Source: Planctomycetota bacterium (GTDB taxonomy: Bacteria; Planctomycetota; UBA1135; GCA-002748355). From it: a stretch of 32,821 bases of DNA. Both the position numbers and the translations under genes were made by a program. Below are positions 1 through 9,838 of this stretch, piece after piece. The stretch lies in contig PDSF01000006.1 in assembly GCA_002748355.1 (NCBI GenBank), positions 1 through 32,821 of the forward strand, read 5' to 3'. Positions within the stretch are counted from its first letter, which is position 1; every line of letters starts with the position of its first letter. Under the pieces are notes generated by a model. The model was given only the letters and a program-made list of their open reading frames with translations. It did no database searches and was not told the DNA's origin.

Positions 1-50
1 AGGGCTTGGTAGTCAAAGGCTTGGGTAATCGGCATGGGCTGCATAACCAT
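1..50 (-). CDS. possible partial CDS, N-terminus only (runs off left edge)
   Basis: Reading leftwards, an ATG at 50-48 opens a frame that stays open to the window edge (begins MVMQPMPITQAFDYQA). The frame is also open about 27 bases upstream of this ATG. No Shine-Dalgarno sequence is seen. The composition looks protein-like, but 16 residues cannot identify a family. If real, it is transcribed divergently from the helicase gene. It could equally be non-coding DNA. Confidence 0.28.
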   Translation of the reverse strand, partial: MVMQPMPITQAFDYQA

Positions 51-62
51 GTCGTTGCCGTA

Positions 63-86
63 GAGAGGCGGCGTCTACCGTCTCTC
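63..86 (+). terminator. 9-bp hairpin, possible terminator
   Basis: Positions 63-71 pair with 78-86 (one G-U wobble) around a 6-nt loop, followed on the plus strand by a pyrimidine-rich stretch (CACACTTCTTCTCC) rather than a clean T-run. It could terminate a plus-strand gene that ends left of the window, since stops lie at 10-12 and 26-28. It could also be a structured 5' leader of the putative minus-strand gene starting at 50. The pairing is read directly; the function is inferred. Confidence 0.35.
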
Positions 87-368
87 CACACTTCTTCTCC
101 CCGCTAGCCTACGCGCGCAAGCGCAGCGGCCGCCACCGGGAGCCCGTGAAGCTGGCGCAAACTGCCCCGATCCGGCGAACTCTGTGGTACTGGGGCCTAG
201 GGCGGGGGGATCGGCTTCGGCGTGGCATCGTGTACACCGCTTGCGGATAGCCCCCCTCCTGGAACCCGCCTGGACCCCTCCTGGGCAAGGTGCAAGCAAT
301 CCCCGCTATGCGGCGCTAAGGTGCTCCGGCCAATTCCTCTCGCATCCATTGGTTCTTCGACCCCCACT
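87..368. other. intergenic region upstream of the helicase
   Basis: I see no convincing gene or RNA here. The helicase frame is open back to a GTG at 222, but the 49 residues between 222 and 368 are Pro/Ser/Cys-rich, unlike any helicase extension I know, and probably are 5' leader. No clear -35/-10 pair stands out in this GC-rich sequence. Confidence 0.4.
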
Positions 369-2087
369 GTGCACGTGAACCCCAATCGCAATCGCTCCCA
401 ATCCCCCCGCTCCGGCCGCTCCGGCGGCGGTCGCTCCGGCGCTGGGCGTTCCGGCGCTGGCCGCTCCCGTGGACCGCGTTCTGGGGGAGCGAAGCGCTCC
501 TTCAAAGACGTCAAGGAACTCGAACCGATACTCGATGCTCCGGAGATCGAGAACTTCGCTCATTGGAAGCTCGGCGACGACGTGCTGGATGCACTGTTCG
601 AGATGGACGTGCACAAGCCGACGCCGATCCAGCGTTTGGCGATTCAGCCGGTGCTCGATGGCAAGGACGTGATCGCCAAGGCCGAGACCGGCACCGGCAA
701 GACCATTGCCTTTGGCGCGCCGATGCTGGCCAAGATCGACAAGGCCCGCAGCACCGTGCTCGGGCTAGTGCTCTGCCCGACCCGTGAGCTGGCTCAGCAG
801 GTGCAGAACGAGTTCAAGCGCATCGCCGCGCACAAGCAACTGCACAGCGTCTTGATCGTCGGCGGCGAGCCGCTGCGGCCGCAGATCGAGGAGCTACGCA
901 AGGGGGCGCAGATCGTCGTTGGCACTCCGGGGCGCGTGCTCGATCTGGCGCAGCAGGGCTTTCTCACCTTCCCCTGGTGCGAGTTCGCCGTGCTCGACGA
1001 AGCCGACAAGATGTTCGAGATCGGCTTCATCGAGGACATCCGCAAGATCCTGGCCTACCTGCCGACCGAGCGGCAAACCCTGCTGTTCTCCGCGACCTAC
1101 CCCCCAGAGCTTTTGCACCTGGCCCGTGAATCGACGCGCGATCCGGTCGAGATCGCAACGGCTGCTGGGCACGCCACGGTGGAGAACATCGAGCAGCTGT
1201 GGATGAAGACCGACGAGGGCGATCGAGAGCTTGCTCTCCGGCGCATCCTAGAGCAGAGCGAAGAAGAGGAGTTCTTCCTGGTCTTCGTGGATCGCCGCAC
1301 CGAAGCGACGCTGCTGCACAGTCGCCTCAAGCGCCTGCCCTTCGATGTCTATGCCCTGCACGGTGGCTACGACCAGGACGTTCGGTTCCGGCTCATGCAG
1401 TTGTTCCGGGAACGCAAGCTCAAGGCCTTGATTGCCACCGACGTCGCCTCCCGCGGCCTCGACGTCGAGCACGTGACCCACGTCATCAACTACAACGTCC
1501 CGCGCGAGCTTTCGGAATACACCCACCGCATCGGCCGCACCGGCCGCGCCGGTCGCCGCGGCACCGCGATCACTTTTGTGACGCCCTATGGCCAGCGCAG
1601 CTGGGACCATTTCATGCGGCGCACCGGCTGGGAGGTGCACCGCATCCCCATGCCCACGCGCTATAGCCGGGGCCGGCCCCGCGACGCGGCGCTGCGCGAC
1701 TACGACATTCTGGAGGAGGAGAAACTCACTCCGCCTCAAAGGCAGCGTCAGCAGCCAGGGCGCGAAGAGCGCGAGCCCGAGCCGGTCTTCCACATCGGCA
1801 TCGAGAATGCCTGGCCGGACCTGGAGCTCTTGGAGAAGCGCAGCGAATCCAGCAGCGATGCCGGCGATGCCCTGGTCGAGATCGACGAGGACGGGCAGGT
1901 CCAAGGGCAGAGCAGTAGACGTGAGAGTGCTCCGAGGCCGGCAGCGAAGCGCAGTAGCAGGAGCAGCAGCAGCAGCAGCAGCACGAAACGCAGCTCCAAG
2001 AAGAAGGCGGCCAAGAAAAGCGCGAGCAAGCGCTCGACAAAGAAAGCCAGCAGCAAGAAGGCCCGTAAGAAAAGCCGGAGCCGCTAA
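369..2087 (+). CDS. DEAD-box ATP-dependent RNA helicase with basic low-complexity tails
   Basis: ATP-dependent RNA unwinding or remodelling, cytoplasmic. With the GTG at 369 as start (572 aa), the motifs are: Q-motif KPTPIQ; Walker A AETGTGKT at 105-112; DEAD at 210-213; SAT at 241-243; motif V ATDVASRGLD; and motif VI HRIGRTGR at 386-393. The two RecA lobes span about residues 70-420. The N-terminus is a Gly/Arg/Ser-rich basic tract. The C-terminus carries a poly-Ser run and a Lys/Ala/Ser histone-H1-like tail of about 45 residues, both typical of RNA-binding extensions. Start choice is uncertain: GTG at 369 or 375 directly precedes the basic tract, while GTG 222 would add a poorly protein-like segment; none has a strong ribosome site. 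The gene stands alone, 237 bp before the next operon. It resembles RhlE/DeaD-type enzymes, but I do not assign a subfamily. Confidence 0.93.
   Translation: MHVNPNRNRSQSPRSGRSGGGRSGAGRSGAGRSRGPRSGGAKRSFKDVKELEPILDAPEIENFAHWKLGDDVLDALFEMDVHKPTPIQRLAIQPVLDGKDVIAKAETGTGKTIAFGAPMLAKIDKARSTVLGLVLCPTRELAQQVQNEFKRIAAHKQLHSVLIVGGEPLRPQIEELRKGAQIVVGTPGRVLDLAQQGFLTFPWCEFAVLDEADKMFEIGFIEDIRKILAYLPTERQTLLFSATYPPELLHLARESTRDPVEIATAAGHATVENIEQLWMKTDEGDRELALRRILEQSEEEEFFLVFVDRRTEATLLHSRLKRLPFDVYALHGGYDQDVRFRLMQLFRERKLKALIATDVASRGLDVEHVTHVINYNVPRELSEYTHRIGRTGRAGRRGTAITFVTPYGQRSWDHFMRRTGWEVHRIPMPTRYSRGRPRDAALRDYDILEEEKLTPPQRQRQQPGREEREPEPVFHIGIENAWPDLELLEKRSESSSDAGDALVEIDEDGQVQGQSSRRESAPRPAAKRSSRSSSSSSSTKRSSKKKAAKKSASKRSTKKASSKKARKKSRSR
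1962..1982 (+). repeat. (AGC)7 coding microsatellite in helicase tail
   Basis: Seven perfect AGC units encode a poly-Ser run in the helicase C-terminal tail. The repeat is in frame, so gain or loss of units would change linker length without a frameshift. Confidence 0.85.
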
Positions 2088-2106
2088 GCGCCTGCCCCTC
2101 TCCTAG

Positions 2107-2159
2107 GAGGCCGCGCCGCTTGAGAAGGGTCTTCGCCCTTCCCTTCGCTGCTAGGCCTC
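2107..2159 (+). terminator. nested hairpin after the helicase gene, possible terminator
   Basis: An inner stem (GAAGGG at 2124-2129 with CCCTTC at 2136-2141, 6-nt loop) lies inside an outer GAGGCC/GGCCTC pair (2107-2112 with 2154-2159). It begins 20 bp after the helicase stop. There is no immediate T-run; a T6 tract lies further on at about 2187. It may end helicase transcription, or shape the leader of the following operon. Confidence 0.4.
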
Positions 2160-2324
2160 TCCAAGCAAGTGGCTGCCCTGCCTGCGTTTTTTCCGGCAAA
2201 GGCGAAGCCGGGCCCACTCCGACTCGTGAGCCCATTTGTCCAGGCGCATATGTCTTCGGAGCCCAGGCTGCGATGCTCAGGCTCCGCTGTTGATCCGAGG
2301 CAGCCGGGGGCGAGAATCGCTCAG

Positions 2325-4661
2325 ATGTTTCGAGCCCTCCTGGCCGCCCTGCTTTGCCTGACCACAGCGCCGATCTCGGCGCAGCTACGCCTTGCTGCCA
2401 AGAAGCCAAGCGAAGCTGCCCTGCATTGGGTCGATGGACGAGCTCTACTGCGGGTCCAACTCTCTGCTCCGCCAAAGCTCTATACCTGCCACCTCCTCCT
2501 GGATTTGCTGCGGCCTGAGGCCTTGTTTCTGCACGAAAACGCCGCATCTGTGCTGAAGGCAGGGGCCGCCACCGTCAAGACCGGCGGCCTGGAGCTGCCC
2601 TCCCTGCCCTATGCCGCCAAGCGCATCACCTGGCTCGAAGAGTTCACCAAGGAGCACGCCGAGGAACTCGAAGAGATCCCGGTGGCGGGGATGATTGGGC
2701 TGGCCGCCTTCGGCGATGCCCGGGTCGAAATCGACGGTCCGGCCTCTTTGCTGCGCCTCGGCGGTACTGCTGGCGCTACTGGCAGTTCTGGCGCTGGCCC
2801 TGGCGGCGAGAAGCGGCCCCAGCCAAGCAACGGCGGCGTTGTCCTGGACTTGCTCGCCCAGCCCCTGCGCTCGGGACTCCAGGTCGCCATGGCCCTTGCC
2901 CCAGATCGACAGGTCACGGCGCGACTGCACTCGGGCGCGGCCGCGAGCATGATCTCGCCAAAGCTCGCCCAAAAGCTTGGGCATGCGGACGGCGTGCTTC
3001 CCTATGCCCGTTTGGGTTCTCTTGCCCTGGATCGTCTCGGCGTGTTCTTTCCCTACGAAACGCCGAAGGGCTGCCAGGTGACGATTGGCGGGCGCATGCT
3101 GCGCCAGCTGCGCATTGCCTTCGACCCACGGGGGGACTGGCTCCTGGTCGAGCCAGGCTCGGAGGCCAAGTTCCCCGAAGACGAGGCGGCCTTCCAGCGA
3201 GCTCTGTTCGGAAAGGATGCGATCGCTGGCCTACGCAGCTTCCTAAAGGACTTTCCCGAGAGTAGCTTCCGGGCCAGCGCCGCGCACAGCCTCGTGCATA
3301 AGGCTCTGAAAGCCACGCCCCCCGACCCCGAGCTCGTCCTCGAAGCGGCTCAGCTCAGCATCGCTGCCGCACGCAAGGGGCGAAACTGCGAAGAGACCTT
3401 CAAGATTCTGAAAGAGCTGCCCAGCTCTCTTGGGATGCTACGCCGGAGCATCCTCCAGTTCAGCCTCAAGCACATCGATCCCGCCGCCGAGCCGGAGCGG
3501 CTGTTTGAGGTCCGCCTGCTGCTAGGGCGCATCGCCAGGTTGGCAGGCGACCTGAAGGAGGCGCGGCGCCACCTCCTGAGCGCCGCTTTTGGATTGCCCA
3601 GAGATGGGCGGGTGCAACTCGAGCTTGGCGCCCTGCACGAGCAGCAGGGCCAGTTTGGACGGGCCCGCGGCGCCTATTTGCTCGCCCTGCTGGATACCAA
3701 GCAGACCGGCGAAATCGGGCTCCGGCAGCTGCAGGCCTTGCACCCGAAGCTGCCGGAGAAGGACCGCCCCTTGGCCGAAGTCCTCGAAGAGTGGTGCGAC
3801 GGCCGGGTCCCGGCCTTCCATCCCATGCCGCGTGAGCCGGAAGCCATTGCCCCCAGCGGCCGAGTGGTGCTGGCCGAACTCTTCACCGGAGCCATGTGCC
3901 GGCCCTGCCTCGCGGCCGACTTGGCCATCGATGCACTGGCCGAGCACTATGGCAGCAAGGAGCTGCTCGCCGTCCAGTGGCATCTACCGGTTCCCGAGCC
4001 CGAGCCGCTGGTGACTTTGGTGAGCCAGCAGCGGGCCCAGCGCTGCGACGTCCGCTCCACCCCGACCATGCGCATTGGGGGCGTCCATGTCCTCTCCGGT
4101 GGCGGCGATGCCGAGCTGGCGCCCGAGCTCTTTGGCCGCCTGTCCAAGCTCGTCCAAGCCGAGGCGAAAAAGCCGGTCCGGCTGCGGCTCTCGGGCCAGG
4201 CGCAGGTCAAAGGGGACGAGATCCGTGCCAAGATTGCTCTGCAGATGCTCAGCAAGGACAGTCCGCTTCGCTCCTTGCGTCTGCATGCCATCCTGACGGA
4301 GAGCCCCGTCCTCTTCCCCGGCAAGAACGGAGTCCTCTTCCACCGCCATGTGGCCCGGGCTCGCTTAACGCCAAGGCCCGGGCTCGCCGTGGCCGAGCTG
4401 AAGGAGGGCCGCGCCCAGATCCTCGCCAGCCTGAGGGAGATCGAAGACGGCCTTGAGCGCACGATGAAGGATCTCGATCGCGACCAGGAGAATTGGCTGC
4501 GCCACAGCAAGCTGGATCCGCGCCAGCTGCAGATCCTAGTCTTCGTGGAGGATACTCTCGCAAATGAGGGGCGCGGAGAGGTCGTGCAGGCCCATGCCCT
4601 CTGCCTGGAAACGGCGAAGAAGCCAGCCGCCAAGCCAGCGAGCAAAGGGGAGGGGAAGTGA
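2325..4661 (+). CDS. secreted pseudo-aspartyl-protease / TPR / thioredoxin-fold protein
   Basis: Start ATG 2325 is chosen because it begins a clear signal peptide (MFRALLAALLCLTTAPISAQ); the frame is open upstream to 2169, but that segment covers hairpin sequence. The mature 778-aa protein is predicted to be periplasmic. Residues about 30-175 and 190-290 each look like a retropepsin-type lobe: a hydrophobic strand, then D60-L-L in the first and H202-S-G-A in the second where D-T/S-G-A is expected, each later followed by the usual beta-strand pattern (GMIGLAAFGDARVEID; GGRMLRQLRIAFDP). Neither has a complete catalytic triplet, so proteolysis is unlikely. Residues about 385-470 are TPR-like helices. 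A thioredoxin-fold domain follows, with C525-R-P-C528 and a cis-Pro loop T579-P580. The C-terminus is Lys/Ala-rich. It is the first gene of the MoxR operon; its stop overlaps the next start by 4 bp. The domain calls are from pattern reading; the role is unknown. Confidence 0.85.
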   Translation: MFRALLAALLCLTTAPISAQLRLAAKKPSEAALHWVDGRALLRVQLSAPPKLYTCHLLLDLLRPEALFLHENAASVLKAGAATVKTGGLELPSLPYAAKRITWLEEFTKEHAEELEEIPVAGMIGLAAFGDARVEIDGPASLLRLGGTAGATGSSGAGPGGEKRPQPSNGGVVLDLLAQPLRSGLQVAMALAPDRQVTARLHSGAAASMISPKLAQKLGHADGVLPYARLGSLALDRLGVFFPYETPKGCQVTIGGRMLRQLRIAFDPRGDWLLVEPGSEAKFPEDEAAFQRALFGKDAIAGLRSFLKDFPESSFRASAAHSLVHKALKATPPDPELVLEAAQLSIAAARKGRNCEETFKILKELPSSLGMLRRSILQFSLKHIDPAAEPERLFEVRLLLGRIARLAGDLKEARRHLLSAAFGLPRDGRVQLELGALHEQQGQFGRARGAYLLALLDTKQTGEIGLRQLQALHPKLPEKDRPLAEVLEEWCDGRVPAFHPMPREPEAIAPSGRVVLAELFTGAMCRPCLAADLAIDALAEHYGSKELLAVQWHLPVPEPEPLVTLVSQQRAQRCDVRSTPTMRIGGVHVLSGGGDAELAPELFGRLSKLVQAEAKKPVRLRLSGQAQVKGDEIRAKIALQMLSKDSPLRSLRLHAILTESPVLFPGKNGVLFHRHVARARLTPRPGLAVAELKEGRAQILASLREIEDGLERTMKDLDRDQENWLRHSKLDPRQLQILVFVEDTLANEGRGEVVQAHALCLETAKKPAAKPASKGEGK

Positions 4662-6261
4662 GTTCCCTCGACCCGCGATACAGCATCCTCTCAGCCCTAC
4701 GCGAGACCCAAGCTGGGCTCAGCTGCGCCCAGCGGCGGAGGATGCGCAAGCTCGGCTACGGGCTACTCATGGGCCTGCTGCCGCGCATGGCCCTGGCCAT
4801 GATCCTCGGCTACTGGGGCTTCGTCCTCTTCTCGGGGCGTGAACCCTTCTCGCCCTATTTCCTGCCAGCCTTCCTCGGCCTCGCCTTCTTGGCCGGGAGC
4901 CTCGCCCTTTGGCTGCGAGCCCGCCGCATCGTCGTCCCGCCCGAGCGGGCGGCCGCCCGCGTCGACCGGGTTTTCGAGCTCTCTGGCCGGATCGGCGCGG
5001 CTCTGGAGTTCAGCCAAGACCCGAAGGAGGACTTACCGGGGCGGACCCGAGCCTTCCGGCGCCTCAGCATCGAAGACGGGATCGCGGCCCTGCCCAAGAT
5101 CGCCGGGGCGGCACCACCACGCAGCCACAGCATTCCGCGCTTGCCCCTGCACTCGGCGATACTGGCCCTGATTCTGAGCTTGGTCCCGGCTTTGCTCCGC
5201 CTGGATGCGGCCAAAACCACGACCCAGCCTAGTGAGGCTGCGAGTTCGGCAGTGGCCTTGCCGCAGAAGCAGCCCAATAGCAGCGCGCAGCTGCCGCAGA
5301 AGCAGAAGGCCAGGCCCCCCCACTCGCGGCTCGAGGATGATGCATCGGGCCTCCGCCCCGCTTCTGAGGCCTCGGGAGCCAGTGACGATCAAGCCAGCGC
5401 CAAGAAGACCAAGGCCACGCTAGCGCAGGCGCCCTTGGGGGCCTCCGAGAGCTTGGCCTCGCGGAGCAGCGCCGAGCCGAGCGAGAGCTCGGAGAGCGTG
5501 GCCAGTCCCTCATCGGGAGCCAGCGGCGCCAGCACCGGCGGCGGTAGCGCCAAGAGCGGCAAGCGCGAAGACGAGGGCGAGAAACGCAAAAGCAAGAAGG
5601 CCAAGACGCCGCGGCCCAAGCGCAAGGCCCGCCAGGGCGCCAAGACCAAAGAAGGCGAGAGCGATGCCAGTGGCTCTGTCCCCAAGGGCTCGTCCACCTC
5701 TGGCGGCACGATGGCAGCGGTTGGCAACAAGCGGGCAGGTGTCGATTCCGGCGAAGAGCGCGAGGACGATGCCGAGACCGAGGATGAGGAGATTGAGGAC
5801 GAGCAGGAGGAGAGCGAGCAGAGAGGCGGGGTCATGCCGCGCATGCGCGATCGTCGCCCCCCTGCCGGTCGCGACCTAGCGATCTCGGGCGACGGCCCTC
5901 CCGATGACGGGCGCGGTGGACCCTCTCCGCCCAAGAAGGCGCGGGGAACCGCGTCGCTGGTCCTGGGGGTTCGACTCCCCGACCATGTGCGCGGACTACC
6001 CAATCCGGGCACGGCGAAAACCAGCAGCGAGCCGGTGCCGGCGCAGGAGCGTGTTCGTCCGCGGCGCCGGGTACTTCCGCTGCGCAGCGGGCAGGCGGCC
6101 AGCGCCCCGCAGAGGAAGCTCCCCGGCCTTTCCCCGGAGCAGGCTGGGCGTATCCGCGCCTTCCACGAGCGCAGGCGTGCCGCGAAACCACACGATACGA
6201 AACAACAGGCTAACGGCGCAGCCAAGCAGCCAAAGACCGGTCAACCCGACGAGAGCCAACG

Positions 6262-6265
<4 letters not shown>
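4658..6265 (+). CDS. DUF4175-like inner-membrane protein with long disordered tail
   Basis: A 535-aa protein starting at GTG 4658, overlapping the previous stop by 4 bp (GTGA). Predicted membrane helices are at about 36-58, 67-86 and 164-181. Between the second and third lies a segment (AAARVDRVFELSGRIGAALEF, about 98-118) that resembles the N-terminal part of DUF4175 proteins, which are commonly found beside MoxR/DUF58/BatA genes. From about 185 to 530 the protein is low-complexity, in alternating Ser/Ala, Lys/Arg and Glu/Asp blocks, with one acidic stretch (about 365-390). One more ordered-looking island remains near the C-terminus (VLGVRLPDHVRGLPNPG, about 428-445). The context suggests a membrane scaffold for the MoxR system. 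The DUF4175 assignment is moderate; the coding call is firm from the operon spacing. Confidence 0.8.
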
Positions 6266-7257
<992 letters not shown>

Positions 7258-7259
7258 GC

Positions 7260-8180
7260 ATGGCCGAGACCGACGAAAACCTGCCGAGCGAAGAGCTCTT
7301 CGATGCCGAGTTCCTGGCCAGCTTGGATGCCTTGCGCATCTGGGCGCGCATGGTTCCGGCCGGAGGCCGACATGCCGAGCAGCGGTCGAAGGCTCGCGGC
7401 TCCGGCGTCGAGTTCACCGACGTTCGCCCCTACAGCCCCGGAGATGATTTCCGGGCCATCGACTGGGCGCTGTTCCAGCGCCTCGACAAGTTCTTTCTCC
7501 GCCTCTTTCTCGAGGATGAGGACCTGCCGGTGCATTTCCTGCTCGACAGCTCGCGCAGCATGGCGGTGGTTGGCGAGGGGCAAGTCGGCCCGCCGCGTAT
7601 GAAGTCGGCGCTGCAGAGCGTCGCCGCCCTCGCCTACATCTTGCTGGAGCAGGGCGACCGCGTTTCGGTCCAGCCCTTCGCCGATCAGCCTGGGCCAGAG
7701 CTGCCGGGCACCAGTGGCTCGCGTAGTTTCCGCCGCCTGCTCGCCTGGCTGGCGCAGCTGCGCTTTGGCGGTGGCACCGGGCTGGTCGACATGCTGCAGC
7801 GCTTCGCCCAGCGGCGGGGTCGCCGCGGCCTGGCCGTCATCGTCAGTGACTTCCTCGACCCGGCCGGTCCGGCCGCCGTGCTCGGGGCTCTCGGCAAGCT
7901 CCCCCACGCCCTGCTCCTGGTCCGCATCAAGCAGCCCGGCGAAGAGCAACCCCAGCTCGCCGGCGAACTGCGCCTGGTCGACTGCGAGCAGGAAAGCGAA
8001 GTCACCGTTACCGTCGACAAGAGCTTCCTCCAGCGTTATCGCGAAGCCTATATGCGCTACGACGCCGACTTGCGCAGCTTCGCCTCGAAGCGCCGCGGGC
8101 ACTATGTGGAGATCCGCAGTGACCAAGCGGTGCCGCGGCAGCTGGCACAGCTCTTCCGTTCGGGGGCGCTACAGCTATGA
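7260..8180 (+). CDS. DUF58 (vWA-like) protein, MoxR partner
   Basis: A 306-aa soluble protein without membrane helices or signal peptide. It carries the DUF58 core: GVEFTDVRPYSPGDDFRAIDW (49-69), then a vWA-like fold with an intact MIDAS, D96-S-S-R-S100-M, T173 in a GGGTGL loop, and D197 after a hydrophobic strand (LAVIVSD). DUF58 proteins are almost always encoded directly after moxR and are thought to be its metal-dependent adaptor or substrate-binding partner. The gene lies 2 bp after moxR, and its stop overlaps the start of the BatA-like gene by 4 bp. Function beyond this association is inferred. Confidence 0.94.
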   Translation: MAETDENLPSEELFDAEFLASLDALRIWARMVPAGGRHAEQRSKARGSGVEFTDVRPYSPGDDFRAIDWALFQRLDKFFLRLFLEDEDLPVHFLLDSSRSMAVVGEGQVGPPRMKSALQSVAALAYILLEQGDRVSVQPFADQPGPELPGTSGSRSFRRLLAWLAQLRFGGGTGLVDMLQRFAQRRGRRGLAVIVSDFLDPAGPAAVLGALGKLPHALLLVRIKQPGEEQPQLAGELRLVDCEQESEVTVTVDKSFLQRYREAYMRYDADLRSFASKRRGHYVEIRSDQAVPRQLAQLFRSGALQL

Positions 8181-9838
8181 CCTTGCTCGGTCTCTCGCCC
8201 TTTGCCTTCTTCGTTGGCCTTGGCGCCTTGTTTGCCGGCCTGCTGCTGCTGCAAATGCTCCGCGTGCGCCTTCGCCGCGCCAGAGTCGACAGCCTGCTCT
8301 TCTTCGTGGAGATCGCGGAGCAGCAGCGTCCGCGTTCGCTGCTGGGGCTGCCGCGCCGCTGGCTCTCCTTCCTGCTGGCGCTGCTGGCCTTGTTCCTGCT
8401 TTGGTTCCGCTACGCCGATCCGGCCCTGGAGGCCAAAGGCCCCTCGCGCATCGTCCTGGTGGATGCGGCGCAAGCTCCCCAGGGCAAGGAAGCTCGAGCC
8501 GCCTACTGGCGCAAGGTGCGAGAAGGGCTTGAGTCCAAGGGGCTGGGACCCCGCGGAGCGGTCTATGCGGTGCAGGGGCAATGCAGCCTTTTGCTGGCGC
8601 CCAAGGAGGCGCCCTCGCTGCTCGAACGCCGGGCTGCGGAGCTTCCTCTCGGCGGCCAACGCTCAGGACTCTATGAGGCCCTGCAAATGGCAGCGGAACG
8701 CCTCCGCGCCGGGGATCAGATCCTTTGGATGGGCCCTGGCATCGAACTCCCTCATACCTGGCAGGGTCTGCCGCTGCTCCAGCTTCCTACCCCAGAGCCT
8801 GCCGAACTTGGCTGCGAGAGCATTCTCTTAGATCCCTCTGGGGACTGGGTGCTCCGCGTATGGTCGAGTTCGGGCCAGGTTGTCGCGGACTTCGACGACG
8901 GAAGGCCTCGCCACCTAGAGGCCAAGGATGGGCGCATCGTCCTCGGCGCGCAGTTGCCAGAACGCATCGTCCTTCGAGACCCGCTCAGCAAGATACAGCG
9001 GGTGCTGCAGCTTCCGCTGCGCGCCAAGCCTCCACTGCGAGTGTTCCTCTCCCCCAAGGCGCCGGAGATCTTCAGGGACCTGATCCTCAGTGACCCGGGC
9101 CTGATCCTGGCGGAGAATGCCGCCGCAGATGTCGTCGTCGGCCAGGCAGGCCCGGCGCAAGCCCCGCGCCTGCGGGTCTTGGACGGAACGGCGACGCAGA
9201 GCCCGGTTCAAGCGCGGGTGCTGGCCGACTTGCCGTTGCCGATACTGCTGAGCAAGCTGCGCTCGGATCAGGGCCGATGCCTGGATCCGCTGCAAGAGGA
9301 AGCTCCACGGCCAGGTATTTCCCGAACGCAGGCTCGGGACTGGGTCGTAGATGCGAGTAGCGGCCGAGCCCTGGTGCGCATGGTCACCGGAGAGAATGCT
9401 CCGGAGCTGCAGCTGGCCTCCTGGCTCTTGGACTTCGAAGACGATCGTGATCTCCCGCTCTTGCTCGGCTTCGCTCTGCGCGTTTTGGGGGGGCAGCGCC
9501 TGCCGGCCCTGCAGCCCGCAGGCAGCCCCCTAAAGCTGGCGGTACGCGAAGCAGGAGTCCTGCGCTTCCACTCGCAGGACGGGCGCGAGCTGAGCTTCGC
9601 CTCCACCGGCCCCAGCTGCTCTGTGCGTTTGCCCGAAGGGGTTTGGCAGCTTGATGGGGAGCGTATCGTCAGCTACCCCGCGGCCGCTCCGCTGCCTGCT
9701 GCAGCCGCGGCGCCGAGCAAGAGCCCGCAGCTGGCAAGCTTTGCCGAACGCTCGCCGCTCCCTTGGCTGCTACTGCTGGGCGCGGCGATCTTGCTCGGAG
9801 TGGACATGCTGCTCTACCACCGAGCTCGGCTGCCCTGA
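8177..9838 (+). CDS. BatA-like membrane protein with degenerate vWA domain
   Basis: A 553-aa protein. The N-terminus is the BatA/aerotolerance-type anchor: a helix at about 8-27, a very basic loop (RVRLRRAR) and a second helix at about 61-78. A final helix is at about 529-546, so the middle should face the periplasm by the positive-inside rule. The vWA-like region begins with SRIVLVDAAQAPQGK; the expected D-x-S-x-S is D-A-A-Q-A, so both MIDAS serines are missing and metal binding is unlikely. Many short beta-rich segments follow (about 230-520). It is the last gene of the MoxR operon (ATGA overlap with the DUF58 gene). It probably forms the membrane partner of MoxR/DUF58, but as a structural rather than metal-binding vWA protein. 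Confidence 0.85.
   Translation: MTLLGLSPFAFFVGLGALFAGLLLLQMLRVRLRRARVDSLLFFVEIAEQQRPRSLLGLPRRWLSFLLALLALFLLWFRYADPALEAKGPSRIVLVDAAQAPQGKEARAAYWRKVREGLESKGLGPRGAVYAVQGQCSLLLAPKEAPSLLERRAAELPLGGQRSGLYEALQMAAERLRAGDQILWMGPGIELPHTWQGLPLLQLPTPEPAELGCESILLDPSGDWVLRVWSSSGQVVADFDDGRPRHLEAKDGRIVLGAQLPERIVLRDPLSKIQRVLQLPLRAKPPLRVFLSPKAPEIFRDLILSDPGLILAENAAADVVVGQAGPAQAPRLRVLDGTATQSPVQARVLADLPLPILLSKLRSDQGRCLDPLQEEAPRPGISRTQARDWVVDASSGRALVRMVTGENAPELQLASWLLDFEDDRDLPLLLGFALRVLGGQRLPALQPAGSPLKLAVREAGVLRFHSQDGRELSFASTGPSCSVRLPEGVWQLDGERIVSYPAAAPLPAAAAAPSKSPQLASFAERSPLPWLLLLGAAILLGVDMLLYHRARLP

Noticed and set aside
2193..2211. CCGGC/GCCGG hairpin near a T6 tract as an intrinsic terminator
   Set aside because: The T-run precedes the hairpin on the plus strand and gives an A-run on the minus strand, so it is in the wrong order on both strands.
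2169..2324. 52-residue N-terminal extension of the pseudo-protease/thioredoxin gene
   Set aside because: It would place residues in front of a clear signal peptide at 2325 and shows no protein-like pattern; the sequence contains hairpins.
1726..2547. 273-residue minus-strand open frame
   Set aside because: It is a shadow of the helicase tail and the next gene; its poly-Cys and poly-Ser runs come from the AGC repeat read backwards.
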